A stretch of DNA of 64,000 bases. Source: Sphingobacterium prati. GTDB taxonomy: Bacteria; Bacteroidota; Bacteroidia; Sphingobacteriales; Sphingobacteriaceae. The stretch is taken from contig NZ_JABJWY010000038.1 in NCBI RefSeq assembly GCF_013167215.1, positions 274,765 through 338,764 on the forward strand. The letters are read 5' to 3'. The notes below the pieces were generated by a model. That model did not search any database. It was not told the origin of the DNA and was given only the letters and a program-made list of their open reading frames with translations. This document shows, one piece after another, positions 43,174 to 52,575 of the stretch. The position numbers and the translations under genes were made by a program. Each line of letters starts with the position of its first letter. Position 1 is the stretch's first letter.

Positions 43174-44454
43174 TTGATGATGTTGTTAGTAAATGCATGT
43201 GTTTTACTCATTTTAGATTTTTATATCTTTTTCGCCCTTCGCGCTACGAAGATTAAATTTCCCAAGACAAAAATATTCACCGTGTTGTGGTGGTCGTATA
43301 CCGCCCTCCTGCTATTGGGTGTTTTTATATCTGCCAAATATAATATTCCGCTGATTGTAAGATCTGTTATTCTGGTTGGATTCTTTCTGACTGCAGCTTC
43401 AAAGATATTCTTCTTCCTGATCCTCTTGATCGATGATATCCGCAGGGGTGGAGTCTGGATCAAACGTTTATTCAGCAAGAAAGAGTCTGTTGAGGATCTT
43501 GTTGAAGATGCTGGCGATCCATTGCCTGAAAATCCGGTGAAGGGAATCAGCCGATCTGATTTTTTGACCAAGGCTGGTATATTAATAGGTGCCTCACCGC
43601 TTATTCCGCTGAGCTGGGGAATTATTTCCGGTGCATACGATTATCGTGTCAGACGGGTACCGTTATACTTACCTAATCTACCCAAAGCATTTCACGGCAT
43701 GACCATCGCACAGATATCGGATGTACACTCGGGATCTTTCTATAACAAAACTGCTGTGACCGGCGGGATAGATATGCTGCTAAAGGAAAAAGCGGATGTT
43801 ACATTTTTTACAGGTGATATCGTGAATGCTCAGGCATCTGAAATGCGAGATTACCAAGATATTTTTGCAAGAGTGAAGTCTGATCTGGGGGTATTTTCTA
43901 CCTTGGGTAACCATGATTATGGAGATTATTATTATGGAAAAGAAGATTCTCCTGCAAAGCGAAAAAATTTAAAGGATGTGATCGATGTGCATAAAGTCAT
44001 GGGCTGGGACCTGTTGATGGATGAGCATCGTAAGATCAAGGTGGATGGCGAAGAACTGTGCATTGTTGGGGTTCAGAACTGGGGAACTGGGCGTTTCCCA
44101 AAACATGGGGATATCAAAAAGGCCTTAACCGGAACCGAGGAACAGTCTGTTAAATTGCTCTTGTCCCATGATCCTTCCCACTGGCGTGCGCAAGTATTGG
44201 ATACTGATGTGGATGTGATGTTTGCGGGGCATACGCATGGTATGCAGTTTGGTGTTCGTTCTGAAATGCTGCAATGGAGCCCGGTACAATATATCTATAA
44301 GGAATGGGCCGGACTGTACCGTGCGCAGGAAAACAAGCGCCTATACGTCAATGTTGGATATGGATTTTTGGGTTATCCTGGCCGGGTTGGTATCCTACCT
44401 GAAATTACAATCTTTGAACTGATCAAAGGACAGGATCCCAAATCTAAGGTTTAG
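43174..44454 (+). CDS. Membrane-anchored metallophosphoesterase (YaeI/YkuE-like)
   Basis: The 426-residue protein has three N-terminal hydrophobic segments (about 3-22, 34-53, 60-87), a linker, then SRSDFLTKAGILIGASPLIP (126-145), which looks like a degenerate twin-arginine signal with the second Arg replaced, and a calcineurin-like phosphodiesterase domain (about 165-420). Metal motifs are DVHSG, GDIVNA, LGNHDYGDYYYG and GHTHGMQ. Related enzymes act on UDP-diacylglucosamine-like or other phosphoesters at the membrane. It is 6 bp downstream of hemH. Confidence 0.9.
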   Translation: MMMLLVNACVLLILDFYIFFALRATKIKFPKTKIFTVLWWSYTALLLLGVFISAKYNIPLIVRSVILVGFFLTAASKIFFFLILLIDDIRRGGVWIKRLFSKKESVEDLVEDAGDPLPENPVKGISRSDFLTKAGILIGASPLIPLSWGIISGAYDYRVRRVPLYLPNLPKAFHGMTIAQISDVHSGSFYNKTAVTGGIDMLLKEKADVTFFTGDIVNAQASEMRDYQDIFARVKSDLGVFSTLGNHDYGDYYYGKEDSPAKRKNLKDVIDVHKVMGWDLLMDEHRKIKVDGEELCIVGVQNWGTGRFPKHGDIKKALTGTEEQSVKLLLSHDPSHWRAQVLDTDVDVMFAGHTHGMQFGVRSEMLQWSPVQYIYKEWAGLYRAQENKRLYVNVGYGFLGYPGRVGILPEITIFELIKGQDPKSKV

Positions 44455-44473
44455 TGTTGCATATTTTAATTTT

Positions 44474-44481
44474 TACTTTTG
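44474..44481 (+). promoter_or_regulatory. galT -7 promoter element
   Basis: TACTTTTG matches TAnnTTTG and leaves a leader of about 45 nt before the galT ATG. Confidence 0.45.
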
Positions 44482-44500
44482 ACTTAAAAAAGCTAATATT

Positions 44501-44515
44501 GTGTATTCTGTACAC
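44501..44515. promoter_or_regulatory. Candidate operator in the galT leader
   Basis: gtgta-ttctg-tacac is a perfect 5-bp-arm inverted repeat just downstream of the likely transcription start. An overlapping tgta...taca pair continues to about 44526. The position suits a sugar-responsive repressor. Confidence 0.35.
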
Positions 44516-44529
44516 CAGTTATACATGAC

Positions 44530-45579
44530 ATGCAATCAACTTTAAACTTTGGGGACGCTCCCCACACACGCGTTAATATTCTTACCGGGGAAAAAGTACT
44601 TGTGTCTCCACATCGGAGTAAGCGGCCTTGGCAGGGTCAAGTGGAAGATCTACCAGGTGATAATCGACCTGCCTATGATCCCCAATGCTATTTGTGCCCA
44701 ACCAATAAAAGGGCAGATGGTGATATCAATCCCGATTATAAAGAAAGCTTCGTTTTTGTCAACGATTTCTCGGCATTATTGAAAGATACCAGTCAACAGG
44801 AATTTAATGAGGACGAGTTGTTTATTGCGGAGACTGAAAAAGGAATCTGTAAAGTGATTGCGTTCACCCCACGTCACGATCTTACGTTGCCTGAAATGGA
44901 ACAATCTGCTATAAAAGCTGTTGTTGACCTTTGGCAAAAAGAATTTGAGGAACTTTCTAAGGTTGAATGGATCCGTTATATTCAGATTTTTGAAAATAAA
45001 GGCGCTATTATGGGCTGCAGTAACCCGCATCCACATGGGCAGATCTGGTCTCAAAATCATTTGCCGGTAGAGATTCAAAAAGAATGTGTCCAGCAAAAGA
45101 AATATTTTGACAAATACCAGCATACCCTGCTATCCGATTATATCAACGCTGAATTAAGAAAAAAAGAACGTATTATTGATGAGAACGATTCTTTCGTTTC
45201 TTTGGTTCCTTTTTGGGCGGCTTGGCCTTATGAAACTATGATCGTCAGCAAACGATCTGTTCAGAACATTGCCGCGTTTAACGAAAAGGAAAAGGAGGAT
45301 TTCGCAGCAATGCTCAAATTATTGACCACACGTTACGACAATCTGTTCAAAACTTCTTTTCCCTATTCTGCAGGAATGCATCAAGCTCCAGTAAACGATG
45401 GAGATCATCCCGAATGGCATTGGCATATGCACTTCTACCCTCCATTATTGCGCTCTGCAACCGTGAAGAAATTTATGGTCGGCTATGAAATGTTGGCAAA
45501 CCCACAACGCGATATTACACCAGAAATTGCAGCAGAACAATTGCGGAGTTGTGCTACTATACATTATAAATCTATATAA
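44530..45579 (+). CDS. galT: UDP-glucose--hexose-1-phosphate uridylyltransferase
   Basis: The 349-residue Leloir-pathway enzyme exchanges UMP between UDP-glucose and galactose 1-phosphate. It shows the zinc-type CYLCPTNKRADG (about 56-67), FENKGAIMGCSNPHPHGQIW with the HPH nucleophile motif (about 156-175) and the C-terminal EWHWHMHFYPPLLR (about 297-310). Length is normal. galK follows 2 bp later. Confidence 0.97.
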   Translation: MQSTLNFGDAPHTRVNILTGEKVLVSPHRSKRPWQGQVEDLPGDNRPAYDPQCYLCPTNKRADGDINPDYKESFVFVNDFSALLKDTSQQEFNEDELFIAETEKGICKVIAFTPRHDLTLPEMEQSAIKAVVDLWQKEFEELSKVEWIRYIQIFENKGAIMGCSNPHPHGQIWSQNHLPVEIQKECVQQKKYFDKYQHTLLSDYINAELRKKERIIDENDSFVSLVPFWAAWPYETMIVSKRSVQNIAAFNEKEKEDFAAMLKLLTTRYDNLFKTSFPYSAGMHQAPVNDGDHPEWHWHMHFYPPLLRSATVKKFMVGYEMLANPQRDITPEIAAEQLRSCATIHYKSI

Positions 45580-45581
45580 GA

Positions 45582-46733
45582 ATGATCGCAAAAGAAACTA
45601 TAGTAAATAAATTTAAAAGCTTATATCAAGACGATCCTATTGTTGTAACATCTCCGGGTCGGATTAATATTATCGGCGAGCATACCGATTATAACGACGG
45701 GTTTGTCTTACCTGCGGCTATTGATAAGGCGATCTATGTCGCTGTCAGCAAGCGCGCTGATGACAATATTGTGCTTTATGCCGAAGATTATCAGGAAAGT
45801 CATGAGGTCAAATTAACAGATATCGCTATTTCAGAAAAGCATTGGCCAAATTATATCCTTGGTGTGGTGGATCAATACCAGAAAAGAGGAGCAGCACTGG
45901 GGGGATTTAATCTTTATATTGATGGTGATGTCCCGCTAGGTGCAGGATTGTCCTCTTCGGCAGCAGTGGAATGTGCCGTTACTTTAGCACTTAGTGAGCT
46001 GTTCGGGTTGGATGTCAAGCAGATTGATATTCCGCAGATCGCACAAAAGGCTGAGCATACCTATGCCGGCGTGATGTGTGGTATCATGGATCAGTTTGCT
46101 TCTGCCTTTGGTAAAGAAAAAAATGTCATTAAGCTGGATTGTCGCTCCTTGGGATTTGAATATGTACCACTTGACCTCAAAGGTTATGAAGTTGTTCTAT
46201 TGAATACGAATGTGAAACACTCCTTGGCTTCCACAGCGTACAATAAACGCCGTGAACAATGTGAGCAGGCGTCGGCATGGGTGCGGGAGAAATATCCGGA
46301 CGTTAAAAACCTGCGTGATGTTACGGTGGATATGCTTGACGAACTGGTAAAAGAGAAAGATGCAGATATCTACGCCAAGGCAAGTTTTGTTGTCCGCGAG
46401 AACGAACGGGTAGAGAACTCTTGCGCTGCATTACGCTCGGGCGATATTGCTCAGCTAGGACAATATATCTTCCAGAGCCATGAAGGATTGAGCAAAGTTT
46501 ATGAGGTCAGTTGCCCCGAGCTGGATTATCTGGTTGACTATGTAAGACAATTCCCCGAAGTCATCGGCGCACGGATGATGGGTGGTGGATTTGGTGGTTG
46601 TACCATTAATATTGTTAAAGAAGGAGCCTTGGACTCAATTTTGCCGGCATTGGAGAGAGAATATCAGCAAAAATTTGATAAGGAACTTTCGGTCATTCAG
46701 GTCAAGATTGCAAATGGTACGCGTGCTCTTTAG
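45582..46733 (+). CDS. galK: Galactokinase
   Basis: The 383-residue GHMP kinase phosphorylates galactose at C1. Visible are the galactokinase signature GRINIIGEHTDYNDGFVLP (about 25-43), the ATP loop PLGAGLSSSAAVECA (about 117-131), the catalytic-base region CGIMDQFASAFG (about 166-177) and the C-terminal GARMMGGGFGGCTIN (about 332-346). It forms an operon with galT; galE and galM are not in the window. Confidence 0.98.
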   Translation: MIAKETIVNKFKSLYQDDPIVVTSPGRINIIGEHTDYNDGFVLPAAIDKAIYVAVSKRADDNIVLYAEDYQESHEVKLTDIAISEKHWPNYILGVVDQYQKRGAALGGFNLYIDGDVPLGAGLSSSAAVECAVTLALSELFGLDVKQIDIPQIAQKAEHTYAGVMCGIMDQFASAFGKEKNVIKLDCRSLGFEYVPLDLKGYEVVLLNTNVKHSLASTAYNKRREQCEQASAWVREKYPDVKNLRDVTVDMLDELVKEKDADIYAKASFVVRENERVENSCAALRSGDIAQLGQYIFQSHEGLSKVYEVSCPELDYLVDYVRQFPEVIGARMMGGGFGGCTINIVKEGALDSILPALEREYQQKFDKELSVIQVKIANGTRAL

Positions 46734-46750
46734 ATAAGAATCGCATAAAG

Positions 46751-46800
46751 CAAAAGAGAGAGTGGGTGGTATGATAACTATTCACTCTCTTTTGTTTTAT
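46751..46800 (+). terminator. Terminator after galK
   Basis: caaaagagagagtg and cactctcttttg pair with a 2-nt bulge around an 18-nt loop and are followed by a T-rich run. Confidence 0.75.
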
Positions 46801-46829
46801 CCACTACCAGAAAGTAGGTCTCTAAATTT

Positions 46830-48020
46830 TTAGCCAAGTTTCCTTAAGGCTTGATCTAGATCGTCAATCAAGTCTGCAGCATTCTCAATACCGACGGAGA
46901 TCCGCAACATACCCATTGTGATTCCCGAGATTTCTTTTTGCGCTTTGGTATGGTGTCCACCCCACATGCTTGCCGGATGTACGATAAGCGACTCGACACC
47001 GCCCAAACTGGCGGCATTGATAAATATGGTGAGGTTGTTGATCAAAGCCTGCGCATTGTTGAAGGCCTGTTCTTCGTCCTGTCCATTAACCTCAAGGCAG
47101 ATCATTCCGGAGAAGCCTTTCATCTGGCGGGTCGCCAGTTCATGTTGGGGATGGCTGGGAAGCCCCGGATAACTTACGCTCTTGATCTTCGGATGCTGAT
47201 CCAAAAACTCAGCCAGCTGCAGGGCATTCGCATTGATCTGCTTGACACGCAAGCTCAATGTTTTTAGCCCGCGGAGCAACAGCCAGGAATCCAATGGAGC
47301 CAGCGATGCGCCCAGGGTCACGGACCGTTTCCAGACTTTTGCGATATATTCCTGACTTCCACAGACAATTCCGGCAGTTAGGTCACTATGACCGCCCAGA
47401 TATTTTGTGGCACTATGCACAATGACATCAATCCCAAAATCCACCGGTGTCTGATTGATAGGTGAAGCAAAGGTATTGTCAACCATACTCAAAATACCCT
47501 GCCGCTTGGCAAGTTCGCCAATAGCTTTGAGATCGGTGATATTTAAATTCGGATTGGAAGGTGTTTCAATATAGATGAGTTTGGTATTTGCCTGAATAGC
47601 CTGTGCAAAGGCTGCGGTATCCGTTTGATCCACGGCAGTGACAGTAATACCATAATCGGTCAAGAATTCCTTAAAAAAAATCGCTGTACCAGAGTAATGG
47701 GCATGTTGTGCAACGATATGATCCCCAGACTTCACAATGGCCAATATGGCGTTACTGATCGCGGCCATGCCTGTGGCAAAGACAAGCGCATCTTCCATTT
47801 TCTCCAGTTTGGCAACAACTGCAGCTACCTGGCTATTCGTTGGGTTGCCATGCCGGTGATAGAAGTAAGGGTGTTTGGCTTCTGTCGCTGCTTTAATGTA
47901 TTCCGCAGGATCACTGTCTGCAATATAAGTCGATGTCTGAAAGATAGGAGCCGTTACAGCAGCGGTTGAATTGAATTGTTGTCCTTCATGGACGAGTATC
48001 GTTTCGGTCTTGGATGTCAT
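46830..48020 (-). CDS. Cystathionine gamma-synthase/lyase family PLP enzyme
   Basis: The 396-residue protein starts at the ATG at 48020 (MTSKTETILVHEGQQF), which matches the family start; the frame is open 13 codons further. It is a fold-type I trans-sulfuration enzyme. Landmarks are YIADSDPAEY and YFYHRHGNPTNSQV (about 34-70), ATGMAAISNAILA (about 85-97), VDNTFASPINQTP (about 182-194), the PLP lysine in HSATKYLGGHSDLTAG (about 204-219), and the late ASLGGVESLIVHPASM. Whether it acts as a synthase, lyase or methionine gamma-lyase cannot be settled from motifs alone. Confidence 0.93.
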   Translation of the reverse strand: MTSKTETILVHEGQQFNSTAAVTAPIFQTSTYIADSDPAEYIKAATEAKHPYFYHRHGNPTNSQVAAVVAKLEKMEDALVFATGMAAISNAILAIVKSGDHIVAQHAHYSGTAIFFKEFLTDYGITVTAVDQTDTAAFAQAIQANTKLIYIETPSNPNLNITDLKAIGELAKRQGILSMVDNTFASPINQTPVDFGIDVIVHSATKYLGGHSDLTAGIVCGSQEYIAKVWKRSVTLGASLAPLDSWLLLRGLKTLSLRVKQINANALQLAEFLDQHPKIKSVSYPGLPSHPQHELATRQMKGFSGMICLEVNGQDEEQAFNNAQALINNLTIFINAASLGGVESLIVHPASMWGGHHTKAQKEISGITMGMLRISVGIENAADLIDDLDQALRKLG

Positions 48021-48066
48021 GCTAATTTTATGGATAAGTGTTCTTTTTTTCAGTACCAATCAACTT

Positions 48067-48137
48067 GTTGCACGCTAAAATTGAATGTGCTTGTTTCTGA
48101 TAGCCAATCATAACCTTCTATAGTCCTTCAATGCAAC
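48067..48137. repeat. Split inverted repeat in the leader of the trans-sulfuration gene
   Basis: gttgca (48067-48072) plus ttgaa (48081-48085) pair with ttcaatgcaac (48127-48137), leaving an 8-nt bulge and a 41-nt loop. It could be a structured mRNA leader. A tiny ORF of 11 codons also falls here. Confidence 0.35.
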
Positions 48138-48179
48138 CTGCATGGATCGCCTTAGGAAGGTTTTGTTTCTTAACCAAAT

Positions 48180-48216
48180 ATAAATAAAATCTACGCAATA
48201 AGTAGATTTTATTTAT
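48180..48216 (-). terminator. Terminator after mfd
   Basis: 15-bp perfect arms with a 7-nt loop lie 18 bp downstream of the mfd stop on the minus strand, with T-rich sequence at the stem base. Confidence 0.8.
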
Positions 48217-48233
48217 GGCGCGTGTTGAGAATA

Positions 48234-51200
48234 CTAGGATAACATCTGTTTGAGCAGGTTTAGCGCATAACTTATTGTGTTTACATTGCTCAATGCAAGA
48301 CGAAGTTGCCCTTTAACTTCTTTGAGGTTGCTGATCTCCGGGTGGGACTGTACAAAAGACAGCACCCGGCCAAATTGATCCGATTCGAAATAGCTCGATT
48401 TGGGGTTATTGACAAAATACCCTTTTAAAGTATTCTTCTTGTAGGATATCTTTTCAAACCCAATTGTTTTTCCAAACCATTGCAGGCGTAAAGTATTGAA
48501 CAGTTCGAATACTTCGTGCGGGATAGGGCCAAAGCGGTCTTCGAGTTCTTTTTCAAAGGCCGCGAGCTGCTGTTCGTTTTCAAGTTTGGAAAGTTCTGTA
48601 TAGAGATTGTAACGCTCGGTAATATTGGTGACATACTCATCGGGGATCAATACCTCCAGATCTGTGTCTATCTGTGTGAAATTGACGTATTTGCGTTCTT
48701 GCTCATCGGCAAATACCTCCGAAAACTCATCATCTTTTAATTCTTGTATAGCCTCATCCAGAATTTTATGGTACATCTCAAATCCGATTTCTGCGATAAA
48801 GCCCGATTGCTCACCACCCAATAAATTTCCTGAACCCCGGATATCCAGATCTCGCATGGCAACATTAAAGCCTGAACCTAATTCCGAAAATTCCTCGATG
48901 GCCGAAAGGCGTTTATAGGCCTCAGGGGTCAATGTCGATAACGGCGGACTCAATAGGTAACAGAACGCTTTTTTATTCGAACGACCCACACGACCCCGCA
49001 TCTGATGCAGGTCACTGAGGCCGAACATATGGGCGTGATTGATGATAATCGTATTGGCATTCGGAATATCCAGACCAGCTTCGATAATTGTCGTTGCAAT
49101 CAGCACATCAAAGTCATGATTAATAAATTTGAGCATTACATCTTCCAATTCATCCCCCTCGAGCTGCCCATGAGCAACACCAACGCGTGCTCCGGGAGCG
49201 AGCTTGCGAATTAAATTGCCTAGCTGGGGAAGATCTGCGACACGGTTATGGATAAAGAAAACCTGCCCGCCACGATCAAGTTCATAGCTGACCGCTTCTC
49301 CGATCAATGCCTCATTAAAGACATGCAGCTCGGTCTGTACAGGTTGCCGATTGGGGGGCGGTGTTGATATAATACTTAGATCTCGCGCTCCCATCAAAGA
49401 GAAATGTAAGGTCCTTGGGATCGGAGTCGCTGTTAGGGTCAGCGAATCGACATTGGCGCGCATTGCTTTTAGTTTCTCTTTAGCGGCGACACCAAATTTC
49501 TGCTCTTCATCAATGATCATCAGACCAAGGTCTTTGAATTTTACATCCTTGCTCACCAGGCGATGGGTACCGATAATAATGTCTATTTTTCCTTCCGCAA
49601 GCCGGGCCAAGGTATCTTTTATCTGTTTTGTCGTTTTGAAACGATTGATGTAATCAATGTTGCAGGGAAGCCCTTTCAGGCGCTCTGTAAACGTGCGATG
49701 ATGTTGCAGGGCCAAGATCGTTGTCGGAACCAAAACAGCAACTTGCTTGCTATCAGCTACAGCCTTAAATGCCGCGCGGATAGCAACCTCTGTTTTTCCA
49801 AAGCCGACGTCACCACAGATCAACCGATCCATTGGGTGCGGTGACTCCATGTCTTTTTTTACATCAGCAGTAGCTTTTTCCTGATCTGGCGTATCCTCAT
49901 AAATAAATGATGCTTCCAGCTCATTCTGTAAATAACTGTCCGGAGAGAAGGCGTTGCCATGTTGGGCCTTCCGTTTCGCATAGAGCATAATCAGGTCTCG
50001 GGCAATATCCTTGACCTTCTTTTTAGTCGTTTTCTTTAATTTGTCCCAGGCATCTGTACCGAGCTTGTTCATCTTTGGAACCGTGCCTTCTTTGCCGGAA
50101 TATTTTGAAATACGATTTAATGAGTTGATATTGACATAAAGGAGGTCATTGTCCGCATAGATCAATCGGATCATCTCCTGTGATTTTCCATTGACATCGA
50201 CCTTTTCCAGTCCGCCGTATCGCCCCACGCCGTGGTCAATATGCGTAATAAAGTCTCCCGGTTTGAGATCCCGTAGATCTTTCAGCGTGATCGCCTGTGA
50301 GCGTTCATAAGCCTTTTTTCGTTTGTATTTGTAGTAGCGGTCAAATATCTGGTGATCGGTATAACAAGCCAGTTTTAACGTGTCGTCCCTAAAACCTTCA
50401 CGCAGCGCTTTGTGAATAGGAATAAAGGTAGCCGCCTTGTCGAGATCTTCCAATATCGTATAGATCCGTTCGACCTGTTTTGTTGAATCTGAAAAGATCA
50501 GATTCTGGATCCTTTGACGCTCATTTTCTTTAAAATTGTGAATCAGCAGATTAAAATCCTTATTAAAAGAAGGTTGCGGATGAATGTCAAACTTAAGTAC
50601 CACTTCCCCTTTATAGAAAAACTGTTTCCCAAATTCAATGATCGGGAATTCAAAAAATAAGGCGTTGAGGTTTTTCTCGTCGGTAAATTCGTGCTCGGGA
50701 TTATGCCACTCTGGATTTTCTTTCTTTTGTTTGTCGCTCAGGCTCAGCCACAGCTGTTTTGCTTTTTTTAATCCATCCTTGACAATATCAAGTGTGAATT
50801 GGGCATCCTTGATCCAGATCGAAGCATCCTGATCGATATATTCCAGCAGGGAAATATGCTGCGAGGTCAGGAACTTGGCCTGCACATTCGGAACGATGGT
50901 GACCTTATGGATTTTATTGACCGAGAGTTGAGATTCAATGTCAAATGTCCGTATACTTTCGATATCATCACCAAAGAATTCGATACGGTAGGGAAGGTCG
51001 TTGGAGAAAGAAAAGATATCTACAATGCCACCTCGTATAGCAAATTGTCCGGGCTCATAGACAAAATCTACCCGGTCGAAATCATATTCAATCAAAAATT
51101 CATTGATGAAATCAATACTTAAAGCCGTATTTTCTGTAATCTCCAGGGTATTTTTCTCCAAATCCGTACGATTGATTACTTTTTCGGCAATCGCTTCAGG

Positions 51201-51572
51201 GTAGGTGACCACTATCTTGGGCAGCTCCGAGGTATGGTTGAGCGAACTTAATGTTTCGGCACGCTGTAATACATTTGCAGAATCCGTCTGTGTGAAATCA
51301 AAGGCTTTTCGATAGGAAGAAGGGAAAAAAAGCACCTGCTTGTCCAGTAAGCTCTCCAGATCACTTAAAAAGTAAGAAGCATCTTCGTGCGTCGGTAAAA
51401 TAAAAACCATTGGACGCTCCTGCAATTTATAGGATGAAACGGCAATAAATGCATCCGCAGAACCGATGAGACCTTTGAGCTGAATCTTTTGGTTTTTGGA
51501 TTGCATGGCCTTCGTAAGCGACTGGACGGATTCGCTTTGACTGTATTTTTCTAGTATTTCTTGAATTCCCAC
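48234..51572 (-). CDS. mfd: Transcription-repair coupling factor
   Basis: The 1112-residue protein removes stalled RNA polymerase and recruits UvrA to damaged template strands. Domain order is normal: N-terminal UvrB-like region (about 25-330), the RNA polymerase-interacting CarD-like domain (about 445-510, PGDFITHIDHGVGRYGGLEK), the helicase with Walker A GDVGFGKTEVAIRAAF and the DEEQKFG box, motif VI region MRGRVGRSNKKAFCYLL, and the C-terminal TRCF domain. The start is not an ATG: GTG at 51572 aligns best with the family start (GIQEILEKY), and TTG at 51578 is the alternative. Confidence 0.96.
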   Translation of the reverse strand: MGIQEILEKYSQSESVQSLTKAMQSKNQKIQLKGLIGSADAFIAVSSYKLQERPMVFILPTHEDASYFLSDLESLLDKQVLFFPSSYRKAFDFTQTDSANVLQRAETLSSLNHTSELPKIVVTYPEAIAEKVINRTDLEKNTLEITENTALSIDFINEFLIEYDFDRVDFVYEPGQFAIRGGIVDIFSFSNDLPYRIEFFGDDIESIRTFDIESQLSVNKIHKVTIVPNVQAKFLTSQHISLLEYIDQDASIWIKDAQFTLDIVKDGLKKAKQLWLSLSDKQKKENPEWHNPEHEFTDEKNLNALFFEFPIIEFGKQFFYKGEVVLKFDIHPQPSFNKDFNLLIHNFKENERQRIQNLIFSDSTKQVERIYTILEDLDKAATFIPIHKALREGFRDDTLKLACYTDHQIFDRYYKYKRKKAYERSQAITLKDLRDLKPGDFITHIDHGVGRYGGLEKVDVNGKSQEMIRLIYADNDLLYVNINSLNRISKYSGKEGTVPKMNKLGTDAWDKLKKTTKKKVKDIARDLIMLYAKRKAQHGNAFSPDSYLQNELEASFIYEDTPDQEKATADVKKDMESPHPMDRLICGDVGFGKTEVAIRAAFKAVADSKQVAVLVPTTILALQHHRTFTERLKGLPCNIDYINRFKTTKQIKDTLARLAEGKIDIIIGTHRLVSKDVKFKDLGLMIIDEEQKFGVAAKEKLKAMRANVDSLTLTATPIPRTLHFSLMGARDLSIISTPPPNRQPVQTELHVFNEALIGEAVSYELDRGGQVFFIHNRVADLPQLGNLIRKLAPGARVGVAHGQLEGDELEDVMLKFINHDFDVLIATTIIEAGLDIPNANTIIINHAHMFGLSDLHQMRGRVGRSNKKAFCYLLSPPLSTLTPEAYKRLSAIEEFSELGSGFNVAMRDLDIRGSGNLLGGEQSGFIAEIGFEMYHKILDEAIQELKDDEFSEVFADEQERKYVNFTQIDTDLEVLIPDEYVTNITERYNLYTELSKLENEQQLAAFEKELEDRFGPIPHEVFELFNTLRLQWFGKTIGFEKISYKKNTLKGYFVNNPKSSYFESDQFGRVLSFVQSHPEISNLKEVKGQLRLALSNVNTISYALNLLKQMLS

Positions 51573-51702
51573 GAGCAAAAATTTCGAATAATTGCGAATT
51601 TAATTAAAACCTCTTAAGTATGTGGTATGTTGTGCTAATTTTTTTGGTAAAAACTTGTCGAAAGGAATATTATGGCTACTAGGACAAAGAGGGAGGTGTA
51701 AG

Positions 51703-51834
51703 CTATTTTGCCAGATGAAGTGTATAGACGAAGGCCAATAAGGCTAAGAGGATCGCTAAATAGATTAATTTATGCTGCTCGTAAGCTGTGACACGATAGG
51801 ATCCAATTTTAACACGATTTTTGCTGTTTCTCAT
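51703..51834 (-). CDS. Small single-helix membrane protein (43 residues)
   Basis: An ATG at 51834 begins a 43-codon ORF ending with TAG at 51703. The peptide has a basic N-terminal part (MRNSKNRVKIGSYRV) and one hydrophobic helix (about 24-37, YLAILLALLAFVY) near its end. It starts 2 bp after the stop of the upstream 194-residue gene on the same strand, which suggests coupled translation. No family is recognised; the composition and position support a real small membrane protein. Confidence 0.55.
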   Translation of the reverse strand: MRNSKNRVKIGSYRVTAYEQHKLIYLAILLALLAFVYTLHLAK

Positions 51835-51836
51835 AA

Positions 51837-52421
51837 TTAATTCAGGTCGAGATCAATTCTCTGCTCACTAATATAGCTTTTTAATGTTGTATTACCAAAA
51901 GCGTTGAGTGTGTTTTGAAAATCTTCCCGATAATCGAATTGAAAGTCCTCATGGAGCTTATCATATTTCCCGACGGCATGTTTAATACGCCCTGTGATAT
52001 ATTTATGTAATTTATGGGCTGCCGATTGATAGGATGAATCAAATAATCGCCCATAATCACTTATGACCCGTTTTAGAATATAAAAACGAAATTCAGCTTC
52101 ACTCGTTTTGTCTTTCGTAACTTTCTCGTGCTCATTAACCAAGCCGCTTGCCTGTTTGACCAGCTTACTAAGTGAAATAAAATTGCTGTGATGTGGTGTA
52201 TCGGCAATCTGACTTGTTCCGATGTCAAATAATTGGGCGAGCTGCTTACGCAATTTCTCAATACGTTCTTCCAGATCATATTCATTTTCCAGCAATTGAA
52301 AATGCAATTGTTTCATCAGCATTTTGTCCTTACTGACTAGGCGGACAAGCAATTTGTCTTTTTCCTTTTGTGGCAGTTCAAGGATAGCTTTCTTTAACTC
52401 GGCATCTTGATGTAGAGACAT
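51837..52421 (-). CDS. Conserved-looking hypothetical protein, helical
   Basis: The 194-residue protein has no signal peptide, no membrane segment and no domain that I recognise. It looks mostly alpha-helical with heptad-like charged stretches (for example ENEYDLEERIEKLRKQLAQL, about 46-65) and a basic C-terminal half (YILKRVISDYGRLFDSSYQS, about 113-132). Codon use and length suggest a true gene. It is upstream of the 43-residue membrane protein and probably forms a two-gene unit with it. It lies between mfd and serB. Confidence 0.7.
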   Translation of the reverse strand: MSLHQDAELKKAILELPQKEKDKLLVRLVSKDKMLMKQLHFQLLENEYDLEERIEKLRKQLAQLFDIGTSQIADTPHHSNFISLSKLVKQASGLVNEHEKVTKDKTSEAEFRFYILKRVISDYGRLFDSSYQSAAHKLHKYITGRIKHAVGKYDKLHEDFQFDYREDFQNTLNAFGNTTLKSYISEQRIDLDLN

Positions 52422-52575
52422 AATGTTTACGTAAAAATTATTTTGTTATTAGAGATTAAAGAACAAGATGAAAGACTCCTGATTGTTCAGCTAATAGTCC
52501 GTCATCTTTGCTCTTTAATCCATTATCTTATTTAATTGGAGTCACCATCATGGCGTCGATACCCGATCCAAGGAT

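Noticed and set aside
48021-48180. SAM riboswitch upstream of the trans-sulfuration gene
   Set aside because: I could not find the conserved core of any known SAM riboswitch class; only a generic stem is visible.
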